In this document: in pieces, positions 47,520 to 57,594 of the stretch
Layout of the letters: the number at the start of each line of letters is the position of its first letter
Position numbering within the stretch: position 1 is the first letter of the stretch
Source: Marsupella aquatica
Taxonomy: Eukaryota > Marchantiophyta
Length of the DNA stretch: 64,000 nucleotides
Assembly (NCBI GenBank): GCA_973895155.1
Contig: OZ316898.1
Coordinates: 372,001-436,000, forward strand
Direction: 5' to 3'
Notes under the pieces: model-generated
Told to the model about the DNA's origin: nothing
Seen by the model: the letters and a program-made list of their open reading frames with translations, nothing else
Database searches by the model: none
Position numbers and translations under genes: made by a program

Positions 47520-48225
47520 CTAATGTGTAAACAACTTCTCTCCAGCCAGAATGGTCCTATTAGCTACAACCAGACAATGGTCATGATGATATCTCTGCCC
47601 ATAAGGGGGCTGGAGGGGGACCATCAACAAAAACCCATTCACAGTTTTTCCTACGCTTAGGCCGGGTCCCCACAGTACTGTTGATGAAACCGGCAATATT
47701 CCCACTACGGATGGGATCACCATCAATTATACGCTGGTCACAATACTTTATGGTGCAACCATCAAAAGTATCCATGTCCAATGCATAAGTCTTCCACTCA
47801 GGGTGTTGAACAAGGATCATGTTCCAATGTCTCCTCTTGTAAATGGGTCCACCATACGGGAACAATGTTGGTCCATCCGAAGAGCGCCCTTTTCCACCCA
47901 TATCATCCACAATAATGTCCTGACAAGAGAAAATCCCATACCCATGCCTCTCCCCTAGGGTCGAACTCTTGACAACCCAACGTCTTCCCTAAACTTCTAT
48001 CTCCTCACCATAGGTTATATCACATGGCAAACCAAGACACTCCGGATTCCAATCCTTTATGATAGGAACACACCTCCCTGTGAACGTACAAGGGCCCCAT
48101 CTACCATCAACCCTACAAGTGTACTGATCCACTTCCCCTCTAGGCTGTCTTTTTGACTTTTTTTTCCCTCTTGTAACAATACCGTCACCCTGAATTGTCC
48201 CAACACTACCTTGCCCTGCTGCCAC
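47520..48225 (-). pseudogene. SET-domain frame within CACTA-2
   Basis: SET domains transfer methyl groups from SAM to lysine, mostly on histones. One minus-strand frame runs from 48225 to about 47600 with a single TAG near 47990. It contains KSSTLGERHGYGIFSCQDI (the N-terminal SET motif S--G-G-F----I), then SGNIAGFINSTVGT and NCEWVFVDG (the G-N---FIN core; the usual His-Ser-Cys after Asn is altered). After a one-base frame change in a C-run near 47610 it continues CLVVANRTILAGEKLFTH, the C-terminal SET motif (A---I-AGE-L). The final catalytic-region Tyr is replaced by a stop. Lys/Arg-rich sequence precedes the domain. It sits just upstream of TNP2 on the same strand. Confidence 0.72.
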
Positions 48226-49060
48226 TAAACAAAAAGTTTGTGAAAGTGCCGAGCCTATAGCATCTAGAACTCCTTGTGAGGGAACATAGGGTGTTGGTGT
48301 AGTGGGTGTAGGCCTACTGGATACCTATAGGAAGAAATGGAACCAAGTGAGTGTGATGAACCTCCCAATTTTTATTTTATGCTACCTAGCAAGATTTACA
48401 AAATAAAATGGAAGTCACAGTAAGTTTACAACTCACCATACGGGATGAAGAAGCTCCCGGTGTAAGACCTCGATGTTGGCCATATCGAGCAATGTGCTCC
48501 GCACATACATATGACTTTTGGACAACCATCCCCACACATTTTTTTCAACCACAAAGTTGGCGTGGTGGACCACTAGGTCGACGTACGGTTGGTTCAGGCT
48601 GAGGAGGAGGACGACTTTCTTCATCGGAAGAGGAATCTGATGTGGTGGAAGTTGTAGAGGATGAAGACAAGTATAGCAATTGGAAGGCGATTAGTAAAAA
48701 CTTCACCAAAACCATCATTGATAATCCCTACCTAAACATATTAAAAAGAATTGACAGAAAAATACCTTTATGAGACCCGGGCTTAGCAATGCCTTGACGG
48801 ATCTTGTGGCTCAAATTTCATGAACCAAATCTGGAAGAAGGAGGGGAAAATCTGCCAATATACAATGAATTAAGCCATGCCTTATGGTGAACCAGAAAAA
48901 AAGGATGATAGATTGTAACCCTCCATATTTACAGCAATGACTAGAAACGCATGAGAAAACGTTATACCTTTCAGTTGCCCGGGCTCTCGCAAGGCATTAT
49001 CATGCATTAGCCAAAACTTTAAAAAATATGGGGAAGTGCCCTACAACGCCAAAGAGTTTT
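48226..49060 (-). other. CACTA-2 upstream exon candidates
   Basis: A minus-strand stretch at about 48433-48660 codes for an acidic Ser/Asp/Glu run, a Pro-rich basic run and a short CG-KKC-like Cys segment in one frame, with a stop. It may be a 5' exon of the SET or TNP2 transcript. The rest shows nothing clear. Confidence 0.35.
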
Positions 49061-49079
49061 CCACTCCATGTTAATGAGA

Positions 49080-49520
49080 TAGAGAAAGAAATATAAGTAA
49101 CCCAAACCCTACCCTAAACCCAAACCATGAAATGAACCCTTCATTAAAACTTAACCCAAATCCCTCAATCACCCTACACCCTTACCCTCACCCTAACCAA
49201 TACCCAAATCCCTCATTAAAAATTCAAACCTTTACCCAAACCCCTACCCTAAACCCAAACCATGAAATGAAACCCTTCATTAAAACCTAACCCAAATCCC
49301 TCATTAAAAATTCAAACCTTTACCCTAAACCCAAACCCCTACCCTGAACCCAAACCATGAAATGAAACCCTTCATTAAAACCTAACCCAAATCCCTCAAG
49401 CACCCTAAACCCTTACCCTTATCCTAACCAATACCCAAATCCCTCATTAAAAATTCAAACCTTTACCCTAAACCCAACCCAAATCCCCCAATTACATATA
49501 AAACCCTTACCCTATCTACA
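49080..49520. repeat. Telomere-like minisatellite in CACTA-2
   Basis: CCCTAAACCC and close variants occur many times, embedded in longer units of about 90-130 bp (CAAACCATGAAATGAA, CCCTTCATTAAAACCTAACC, AAATCCCTCATTAAAAATTC). Three to four units are visible. More diverged CCCTAAACC-type text continues to about 49970. It lies between the two divergent gene blocks of the element. Confidence 0.88.
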
Positions 49521-50239
49521 CCTTACTTTACCTATATAGGCCAACCCCCACCCCTATAGTTATTCTAAACTTCACCCTAAAATTGTACCCCCTCAATTAG
49601 AACCAAATCCAACCCTATATCATGTTACACCCCAACCCAAATACTTACATTAGAAACCCAACCCCTTTAAAAAAACCACAATTAAACCCCCCAACTAAAA
49701 ACCAAACCCAATCCCTTTAAAAAACAACCACAATTCAACCCCTCAACTAAAACCAAACCCAACCCCTGTAATTACTCACAACCTAATGCAAACCTCTACC
49801 TTGAACCCTAAGCCAAACCCATTAATTTAAACCCAACCCTTTTATTCCAACCTAACCCAAGTTTTAACCTCCTTAATTAAACCAAATACTCCTAGATTAA
49901 AACCAAATATAAACCTAACCTTTAATTAAACCCAAACCTTTGTTAACTTATATTCTAGTTATCCTTACAACCCAAACATCCATTGACACCCCTTCCATGT
50001 TAACTTATGGGCACTTAACATACCTTAAATGTCGTTTGACAAACCTTAATAGCCGTTTGACACCCCAAAGTGTTTTCCAACCCTAAACCGATAAGACCTG
50101 CCTCGCAAATTATTTCACAAGTTAGAGAATCTTTTTGCGAACCTACAGCCTTCGCACTTACTTCGCAAAAACAGAGGCCGAGAATGATTTTTTGGGTCTT
50201 CTGCGGGTTGCGATGGCCTTGCGAAGGGGGGTAGCGAGG

Positions 50240-50788
50240 ATCATCAGTTATCAGTTTGGTCGCCTTGAAATTTCTGAATCTCAACTGAGCAACTGAGATA
50301 GGGCCTTCGCACTTTCGCGCATCTCAGCTGACCTCGCCGAGATCGGCATAAGGACCAAAAAAATGAAGAAAAAAAATCCAAAAAATCCAAAAAATCCAAA
50401 AAATCCAAAAAATCCAAAAATTCTCCAAAAAAAAAAAATCTTAAAAAAAATTCCGACAAAATTTGGTGTCCGTACCGTACGAACATCAGACTATCTCGGC
50501 GGGTCTCGCCGAGATGCGGTGTCCGTACGGTACGGTACGGACACCCCTAGTGAAAAAATTATTTTTGGGGAATTTTTGGAAAAAAAATTAATTTTTTTTC
50601 ATTTTTTTGGCCTTACGCCAATCTCGGCGAGGTCAGCTGAGATTGAGTCAATCTCAGCTGCCCCAGCTGAGATGCGCAAAAAAAAAAAAATTCGCATTTT
50701 TTTTGGGCGCCCCAACTTGGCGGCCTCTCTAAGATGACGTGGCGACTGATATCAGGTCGACTGATGGAAAACACTGATAACTAATGAT
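50240..50788. mobile_element. MITE-like inverted-repeat insertion in CACTA-2
   Basis: The outer ends are inverted: ATCATCAGTTATCAGT on the left and ATCATTAGTTATCAGT on the right (reverse complement). A second inverted pair lies inside, at about 50310-50350 and 50612-50655 (CTCGGCGAGGTCAGCTGAGAT in reverse complement). The centre has a (CCAAAAAAT) microsatellite at about 50370-50425 and a palindrome GTCCGTACGGTACGGTACGG near 50520. No clear target duplication was found. Confidence 0.5.
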
Positions 50789-51019
50789 GTAACTTTACTC
50801 TTGCGAAGGGAATAGATTCGGAAGTGCCTCGCAAGTTGCTAGACTATTTGCGAGGGCGCGGGCTTCGCAGTTTCCCATGCGTATGTCATCGCAAACCCAT
50901 TTTTGAACGGCGTAAACATCGGCGGGAGCTTGCATTCGGGCTCATTTCAGTTTTTGAGCAAGACGAGAAGGGCCGGGGCGCGCGCGACAGTACGAGGGAG
51001 ACTGTGACAGAGGGGAGCT

Positions 51020-53034
51020 ATGGCTACCGGTGAGGGGAGTGGAGGGCAAGGTGGTAGTGGTAGTGGTAGTGGCAATGGGGGAAATCCAGAGAAAGAGAAG
51101 AATGCCTGGGCAGACTTAGTGGCCCAACATCTCAGTGCTGCACAATTGGGAGAAGTGAATCTCAATTCTCCAGCAGGGCTTGCCTCTTTGAGTGCCATTC
51201 TTGGACAGGTTTTGCAAACTGGGATTGTAGCAGGACAAGCTACTAGAGAGGGGGAGGAGAGGGCCGTAGCTGAAGAGAAGGCTAGAGAGAAAAAAAGGAA
51301 GAGAGAGGAAAGAACTAAGTCGGGAGTTGCCTCTCCTCAAGCCCTAGAGAAGCAGAAGAGAAGAGAGGAGAGAGATTCAATTCAAAAACAGAGGGAGGAG
51401 CAACGTCAGAAAGAGGAAGCAAGAAAAAAACTTCCATTCATTGCCTTGGAGACGAGTGGGACTCCAACTGAGCTAGCGTATGCAGGGGCTAAGAGCACAA
51501 TCAAACAGATTATCACAAGCAATTTCTCACGAGGCATGCAGTGGGGGAAGATTGAGAAGGCAGAGCGAAAGAGGGTCATCAACCAAATCAAGGATGCATT
51601 TCGCAATGGGCCTGACATAGATGAGCAATGGTTGGCAGATAAGATTTCAAAATCTATGTCTCAAATGCGATACCATGACAGGATGAAGATTAGAGCCCAC
51701 CTGAAAGACTTGAGATCATACAGGAACTTGCGCAGACCCCTCCACTTCACCAAGGACATCTGGAATTCATTTTACAAGATTGAGGTGCAAATTAAGGCAG
51801 CTCATGAGTTGGAAGAGTGGAAGGGCAATCTACATCGAGCCTTGAAATCAAAGGAGGCCGGGAAGCTCCCCCCTGACCATGACCTGAAGCCACTTGAGCA
51901 GAAGGTAGCTGAGATGCAGAAGGTGGCCGACCAGGAGGGAAAGCCACCCAAGCGTTTCACAGATGCAGCCAAACGAGTGAAATCCACCCCCAATCTAGTC
52001 CACAAGTTGGGTCAAGGCGGGCTCCCCGGCCTCAAGTCACACTTTGTGAGTGCCTCTTGCTCCTCCCTAACCTCTCTATTCCTTTCAGAGTTGTGCAATG
52101 CAAGTGAATGACATCCCCGAATGTTCTTGCTGTTGTGCATGCTTGCTTGGTTACTAGTTTAGGGCAACTCTGACACTTAGAATTTTTGGCAAATTTTTAA
52201 AAACTCTCGGGAACACAGTTTGCAAAGGTGTTGCGATGCGCATTTGTTCGCAAACCCCTCGCAAAGTCTATCATGGACTTTTTCCATTTCATTTTTCCGA
52301 TGCCTTTGCGAACAAATGCGCATTGCAAACTCCATCGCAACGCCTTCGCAAAAAATGTGGTTCGCAAGTTGCCATGCTTATAGGTTCGCAAATTTGAATT
52401 TTTAAAATTTTTTTGGGTCATGTTTTGTAGTTGAGGATTTAGGCGTCACTTGTGGCTATAGGGTATGCTTAAGGAAAAAATTAACCAATTTTAATTGGTT
52501 TTATGCATGGCAGTATTGGAGGTACAAAAGGAAGATATCAAAAAAGCATATTGAGGTGGCGATAGAGCACGGACGAAAGTACCTCTTTGCGATGGTAGAT
52601 GCCGAGTTGGCTACTGTAAGTGTCTAAGTGTGAACCATATGATTAGCATGCGAACATTGTGAGTGACCCTTTATGTCTTGCGGAAACTAATGATATGTAA
52701 TGGATGCAGGATTCGGATGAGCCTGAGGGGTTGGGTGCTGATGTGAGCAGTAGTGATGACGATGAGGGGGCTACTCCTGGTACTAGTTGTGCTCGGGGGG
52801 AGTAGTTGTGAGGTAGGTTCTTCCCACCGTGGTAGTGGTGGTAGTCATGTGTCATCAACACACGTTGATGACCAGGGGGAGGAGGAGGACCCTGAGGATG
52901 AGGAGGAGGAGCAGGAGGGGCAGGAGGAGCCAGAGGAGCAGCAGGAGCAGGAGCGCCGACGGCCATCACGCACCCGTCACCAACAGGATCCCCGGAAGGA
53001 TAAGGGCAAGAAGCCAGCCAAGAAGCCAACCTAG
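51020..53034 (+). CDS. Unrecognised CACTA-2 plus-strand gene, three exons
   Basis: I do not recognise the family. The start ATG is at 51020. Exon 1 is 51020-52045 (GTGAGT donor), exon 2 52514-52615 (GTAAGT donor), exon 3 from 52710. The joins keep frame. Exon 1 has a Gly/Ser-rich start, a helical stretch (QHLSAAQLGEVNL), a long Lys/Glu/Arg-rich coiled-coil-like part, then a globular basic region (KIEKAERKRVINQIKDAF, LKDLRSYRNLRRPLHF). Exon 2 codes for YWRYKRKISKKHIEVAIEHG. Exon 3 shifts frame in a G-run near 52795 and then continues acidic, Gly/Ser-rich and finally Lys-rich to a stop at 53034. Position and charge suggest the element's second, DNA-binding protein, but this is inference. Confidence 0.65.
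52180..52440. other. Intron segment rich in TTCGCAA motifs
   Basis: This lies in intron 1 of the plus-strand gene. It has inverted GCGAA/TTCGC units on both strands, for example GCGCATTTGTTCGCAAA and TTTGCGAACAAATGCGC, which are near-perfect complements about 80 bp apart. The same motif forms the subterminal repeats. Confidence 0.6.
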
Positions 53035-53459
53035 AGGAGCCGCAAGAGCCCATTCTAGTTATTTTGTAGAGATACATGCATGAGAGTGACTTGTCATGCT
53101 GGAGCTTAGGGTAGGAAGAGGCAGCATAGGTTTAGAAGGGCGGACCTAGCATCAGATATTTCCCCCCTCTTGTCCATGTATAGGGTCCTTTGAAGCCCTA
53201 TCATTTTGTTCATGCTTTTCCATTTTATAAAACAACAATTTTGCCTTCCACATTGGGTCCCAAGGAAAACCCCTCGCAAATAATGTATTGAATCCTCTGT
53301 GATCATAATTTTGCGAACCCTTTAAGAACTCATTCCCATTGCACAATATAAACCCCAAGGTGTCGCACTTTTTGAGTCAATTAACTTCAGAACTTTAGAT
53401 CCAAATATGTCGGGTTTTTGTGATACTTCTAGGATGGCACTTTCCTAATCGGAACCGTT

Positions 53460-53843
53460 CACAAACTTCTGAAATCACCGGTATCGCTCTTTGTCATACA
53501 ATCCCCATCAAAACAATTGAACCAGTATCTTTCGCAAATATGATGTGATGGTAAATCCTTCTCAAATATCGACACCCGCGCGGGATGTGTGCATGTATGT
53601 TTGCAAACCTTATGCGACGTATAATGGATTGCACAAGTATTGAATCTTGCGAACCTCTCAGCTTCGCAGTTTGCCATGGTGTTGAGATGCCGTTGCGATG
53701 GTCCGCGTGCAAAGTTATTAGGTTCGCAAAGTGCGAAGGTGGTACGATGCGCGTATGTTCGCAATGGCCAGAATTATGAAAATCAGGGGCTTGTTAGTTG
53801 CGATGAGATTGTCTTCGCAAAACCGGCCGATAGTGTTGTAGTG
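53460..53843. repeat. CACTA-2 right terminal and subterminal repeats
   Basis: Repeated TTCGCAA, GCGAA and TTGCGA motifs in both orientations lead up to the terminal repeat that ends GTAGTG at 53843. They match the left end in motif and density. Confidence 0.85.
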
Positions 53844-55092
53844 CACAGTGCCATCAAACATTTGAATCTTTACAGACCCAATACCCTTAATTTGACAAGA
53901 GTGATCATTTCCCATCAGAACTAAACCGTTTGAAACAGAGTAAGAACTGAAAAACTCACGAATGTAACAAATGTGAAAAGAGCAAGCACAATCAAGAATC
54001 CACATGTCATATGATTTCCTAGATGACGTGCAGCACAAGGCATGTACCTCATAACACGTACTCATCATTGAGTAAATCAACGTCTTCATCAGTCCTAGCC
54101 ACATTTATCGATGAAGATTCAGCTGTCTTTCCCTTACAGTCTCACTTGAAGCTAGTGTCCCACTTTGTTGCACTTCCAACATGTCACCTGCCTTGTCTCC
54201 GGGGACTTGCCCCTAGACTTAGATCTGGATTTAGATCTAAAATGGGTTCTACAGTCCCCAGTTGGTCACTGCATACTCCTCCCACGGTTAACATTGAGGG
54301 CAACACTAGATGATGAAGGTTGTGACGTGATGTGCATCTTCTGTTGAAGATTATCAGTTAGCAAAGAACTCACCACCTCATTGTATGAGATGGTATTCCT
54401 ATCACAATGCAACAACACTCGTGATAAGGACTGGTAAGATGGAGGCAATGAATTGAGAAGTTGCAGAGCCTTTGTCTCATCATTCAATTCCTCCCCAAGG
54501 TTTTCCAAGTCAACAACCATGTTGTTGAAAGCATCCACATGGTCCTACAACTTCGTATCGGTTTCCTTCATCCTGAAACTCATCAATTTGTAGGAAGTGT
54601 AGAGCTGGTTCGACAATTCCTTGCGGTGATACTTGCTCTGCAACTCAGCAAATAAGGACATGCAATCCTTATGTGCACCCAACTGCTTGATGATGAGAGA
54701 CATGAGATAGAGTGTAACGCACCACACTCCCTGCTCATGCATGCGGTCCCATTGTTTCTCATCAACATTGTCTTCCTGAGGTCTCAACAGTTGGCCTATC
54801 CCCAAAGCATAGAGCACTCCCTTCACCTGCTTCTCTCAGAGTAAGTAGTCAGAGCGCCCATCATACTTCATGACTTCATACTTGGGTCCCCCAAGCTTGA
54901 ACGTCCCCATCTTCTTCTTTTGCACTACTGTTAGCTCCGGTAGTAGAATAGCTTCCTCCACCACACGCGCACCGGTGATGGTATCGGTGTCACGTGCTCT
55001 TCCTCCTGCTCCTCTCTCCCCACCTCAAACCGTCGTGGTGATTCTTGTGCTTCAAGTTTGACATCTTCAAAAATCTCCTCCGAATCACTCAT
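53844..55092 (-). pseudogene. Copia-2 gag and start of protease
   Basis: Start ATG 55090-55092 (MSDSEE, as in Copia-1). The gag core is at 54266-54826, with stops at several places. The zinc-knuckle region near 54150-54230 is damaged. The protease segment WILDCACSFH near 53975-54010 repeats the same Ser-to-Cys change as Copia-1, so that change is older than the split of the two copies or is normal for the family. At the codon where Copia-1 gag has TAG, this copy has CAG. Confidence 0.9.
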
Positions 55093-56700
55093 GTGAGAAA
55101 ATCACAAAAAAATGTTGATTTTTCCAATGTCTCAAAAACTCAAAACTAAACACCGCCGCATAGCCCACAAAGCTAGGAGTCCAACACTGAAAATCAAAGT
55201 TGAAATCAAAATTTGACGGAAAAGTTTTCCAAATTTTGGTAGGGATGGGTAAAACCTTGGGAAACTCCCCCGTTTTGACCACCTCAGGGAATAACTGAAA
55301 TACCAAATACAACCCATTGTCGGAATCGCGATTTGATTGGTGCGCCACGTTGCTCAGTGGCTACAACCTCGTTGAAAAAGAACCCAAAAATTATTGTTTG
55401 GCGAGCGGAATCATTGTCAGACGGCCAAAAAACAACTCTTTGTTTTTCACAAATATTCCCACACAATACAAGTCTCACAGGGGGCGTTCCCCTTGTCCAA
55501 ACGGTTAAATTTGGGGGTCACCTGGCCCGAGATAGCCAATGAAAGGGGCCGGGAAGAAAAGATTAAAAATGGTCTTAAAAGGGGATGTTTTAGCCCCTTT
55601 GCAAAATCCCTATATAAATGGCAAGGCATATGTCAGGGCCGGGTGCAAAGGGCATACAAGGGCGGGCCCAAAGGGCGTCTGGCCGGCGAGACAAGGCCGC
55701 ATACAGGCGGCGTATCGTCGCAAAGGGTCCGGCCGGGGTCAAAAATGGTTGCCTACCCAGCCGGGGAGGGTCGGCAGCTGGCGTCACGATAGGAGGGACG
55801 AGCGGGGCGCAAGGTGGGCCACAACCCGTGGGTTGTGGGCTAGGCCAAGGCGTAGGGGCGCAAGGGAGAGGACCCGCAAGGGTGCGGGAGCGCAAAAGGC
55901 GCCTATCAAGGTTGCAACTGCGACCAGGTAAACAGTAGGGAGGGGGAACGAGGGGGGTATGAGGCCGGCCAATACACAAAAAAGGGTTTTTTTAACCCCT
56001 TTAAAAGCAAAAAATGACCCCAAAGTAAAAATATGTTGATTACACACCTTAATCGCCACCATTTTAAACGAGAAAAATGATGACCGTCGACGGGAAATAT
56101 TGCTAAATTGCGCCAGCACAATCTGCAAGCTCAATAGAGAAAAAACCTTTCATCGTGTCACACTCACTTTGCGTCAAGTGCCAATCCTGGACTGAAAACG
56201 ACCGCCTTGCCGCGATCAAACCGTTGAGCCATAGCACTTTGCATTTCTTCCTTCGAGTTGGACATCACGATGAGAAACCCGGTTTAGATGGGAACATGCT
56301 CCATAGCCTGTGAAAAAATCTGAACGCCTCCTTCACTTGTCATGACGCACTCGACAACCACTCGGTAGCAACTCAACTACCAAAATGACCAACTTGCTTC
56401 AATGTTCAACTTGAGCTACAACATGCAACGCCTTATGCACCGCAAAGCTCACACTTGCAAAAATGAACTCTGGTCTCTCCCCTGAAATACCGTTGAACAC
56501 AAAAAAACTCTAGAGCGACGCAAACCCCGATTCCTCCACACCACAGATACCAACCAGTGAGTTCTATACACCGATAGAAAGCCCTCTCACTAATCTATCC
56601 ATTCAGCCACACACATTCAAGTTTCATGCAACAAAAATCTGAATGCAACACCGACAATGAACGTTGGAAAAATTGTCACAAAAAAACTTTGTCACCTCCC
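55093..56700 (-). other. Copia-2 leader with extra GC-rich segment
   Basis: This is the leader between primer site and gag, about 470 bp longer than in Copia-1. The excess corresponds to a GC-rich tract at about 55480-55960, rich in GGGCCGGG and GGCGCAAGG. It may be a small insertion. The parts near gag match Copia-1. No gene is called. Confidence 0.6.
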
Positions 56701-56720
56701 AGGCGTGCTCTGATACCAAT

Positions 56721-57078
56721 TGTTGAGCATAGAAAATAATCGCAACGGTAAGCCCATGAACCATCCAACGCACAAGAGTCAACACAGAGAGATACATGGT
56801 TCACCTCCACATGAGGCTACGTCCACGGGAACACACAAGAGCTTTACTGCACTCTAGGCCAACCGACCATACCAAACATCCACAGCACAAGCTCTCCCTA
56901 TCTCTCAATTGGCTTTGTAACAATAAGCCTAAGTTCCCACTCTCCAAGCAAACACTGCTTGGGTATAGAGTGTGCACAACATGACTAAACTAATTAAGTC
57001 TACGTCTAAGGTTAGCCTTAACTATGATACAATCGTTACTCTAGACCTAAGAGTAAATCCTAATAGAAAATCCTAACA
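56721..57078 (-). repeat. Copia-2 5' LTR
   Basis: On the minus strand it starts TGTTAGGATTTTC and ends TATGCTCAACA. It matches the Copia-1 LTR at its inner end and through the CGTAGCCT/ACACAAGAG region, but lacks the 18-bp tandem units. The next bases outside are GTGAC. The partner end is missing, so the duplication cannot be checked. Confidence 0.88.
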
Positions 57079-57594
57079 GTGACAAGGTGTTTGAGGGGGC
57101 ACGTGGCAGCCTCTGGGCATCTCTGAGAAAATTCTGACAGGGCCTGTACAAGGGTTGCAGGAATTTAAGGAAAATATACTTTTCCAGTAAGCTTGTTTTT
57201 GCAACGGAATCGGAGTTTTGGAAAATCATCAAATGTTGTATCAACACAATATTTTGCAAGGCATACTTGAGGGAGTTGAGTAGGGGCATGTGTTGCTGAT
57301 TTGTCAAACCGGATTTGCTTGCGGATTTGAGTGAGTTGATTCTGCTCGGGGGTCCAATTTTGACATTTTGGCCCCCCTTACTCGGTGGTAAAATATCTCA
57401 ACTAAGATATGTTTTTGGCAAACCCAAAATCCAATACCTTCTAGGGTACTTTGAAGTGATCTTGGATTTCAATTCAACAACTTTCATTTTTGGTCATTTT
57501 GTGGCTGATGTTGCCGTATGTTGCTATGCAAATTTATGTGAAATTGAGAAGCTACAAAGTGATTTTTGGCACTTCAAGGTCCCAGGGGTTTACA
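57079..57594. other. Flank between Copia-2 and Copia-3, nothing clear
   Basis: AT-rich sequence. It probably includes the Copia-3 leader and LTR, but no primer binding site or TG...CA border was recognised. Confidence 0.4.

Larger units (their letters stand above)
43335..53843. mobile_element. CACTA-2, complete 10.5-kb En/Spm transposon
   Basis: The left end is CACTACTACATATTGGCC then TTTTGCGAAG. The right end in reverse complement is CACTACAACACTATCGGCC then TTTTGCGAAG. Target duplication CAC at 43332-43334 and 53844-53846. Removing one CAC and the element restores the Copia protease-region sequence seen in Copia-1 near 3370-3400, which proves the borders. Minus-strand genes (TNP2, SET-domain frame) occupy the left half. 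A plus-strand gene occupies the right. GCGAA/TTCGC motifs crowd both ends. Stops in TNP2 and the SET frame suggest it is defective now. Confidence 0.95.
43165..57078 (-). mobile_element. Copia-2, truncated and split by CACTA-2
   Basis: Same family as Copia-1, minus strand. The 5' LTR is 56721-57078 and the primer site TGGTATCAGAGC (minus strand) lies just inside it. Gag begins at ATG 55090-55092. The protease region reaches 53844, is interrupted by CACTA-2, and resumes at 43334 to about 43165 (GVRYVPGMRKNLISLGVLDSNG segment). Integrase, reverse transcriptase, RNase H and the 3' LTR are missing, so the element was cut by a deletion as well as split by the transposon. Confidence 0.92.

Noticed and set aside
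50363-50737. Plus-strand open frame rich in Lys-Asn-Pro
   Set aside because: It is the translation of the CCAAAAAAT microsatellite and poly-A tracts, not a gene.
52643-53077. Minus-strand proline-rich open frame
   Set aside because: It is the complement of the acidic, Gly-rich exon 3 of the plus-strand CACTA-2 gene.
55539-55979. Overlapping Arg/Gly-rich frames on both strands
   Set aside because: All arise from the GC-rich tract in the Copia-2 leader; no domain and no conservation with Copia-1.
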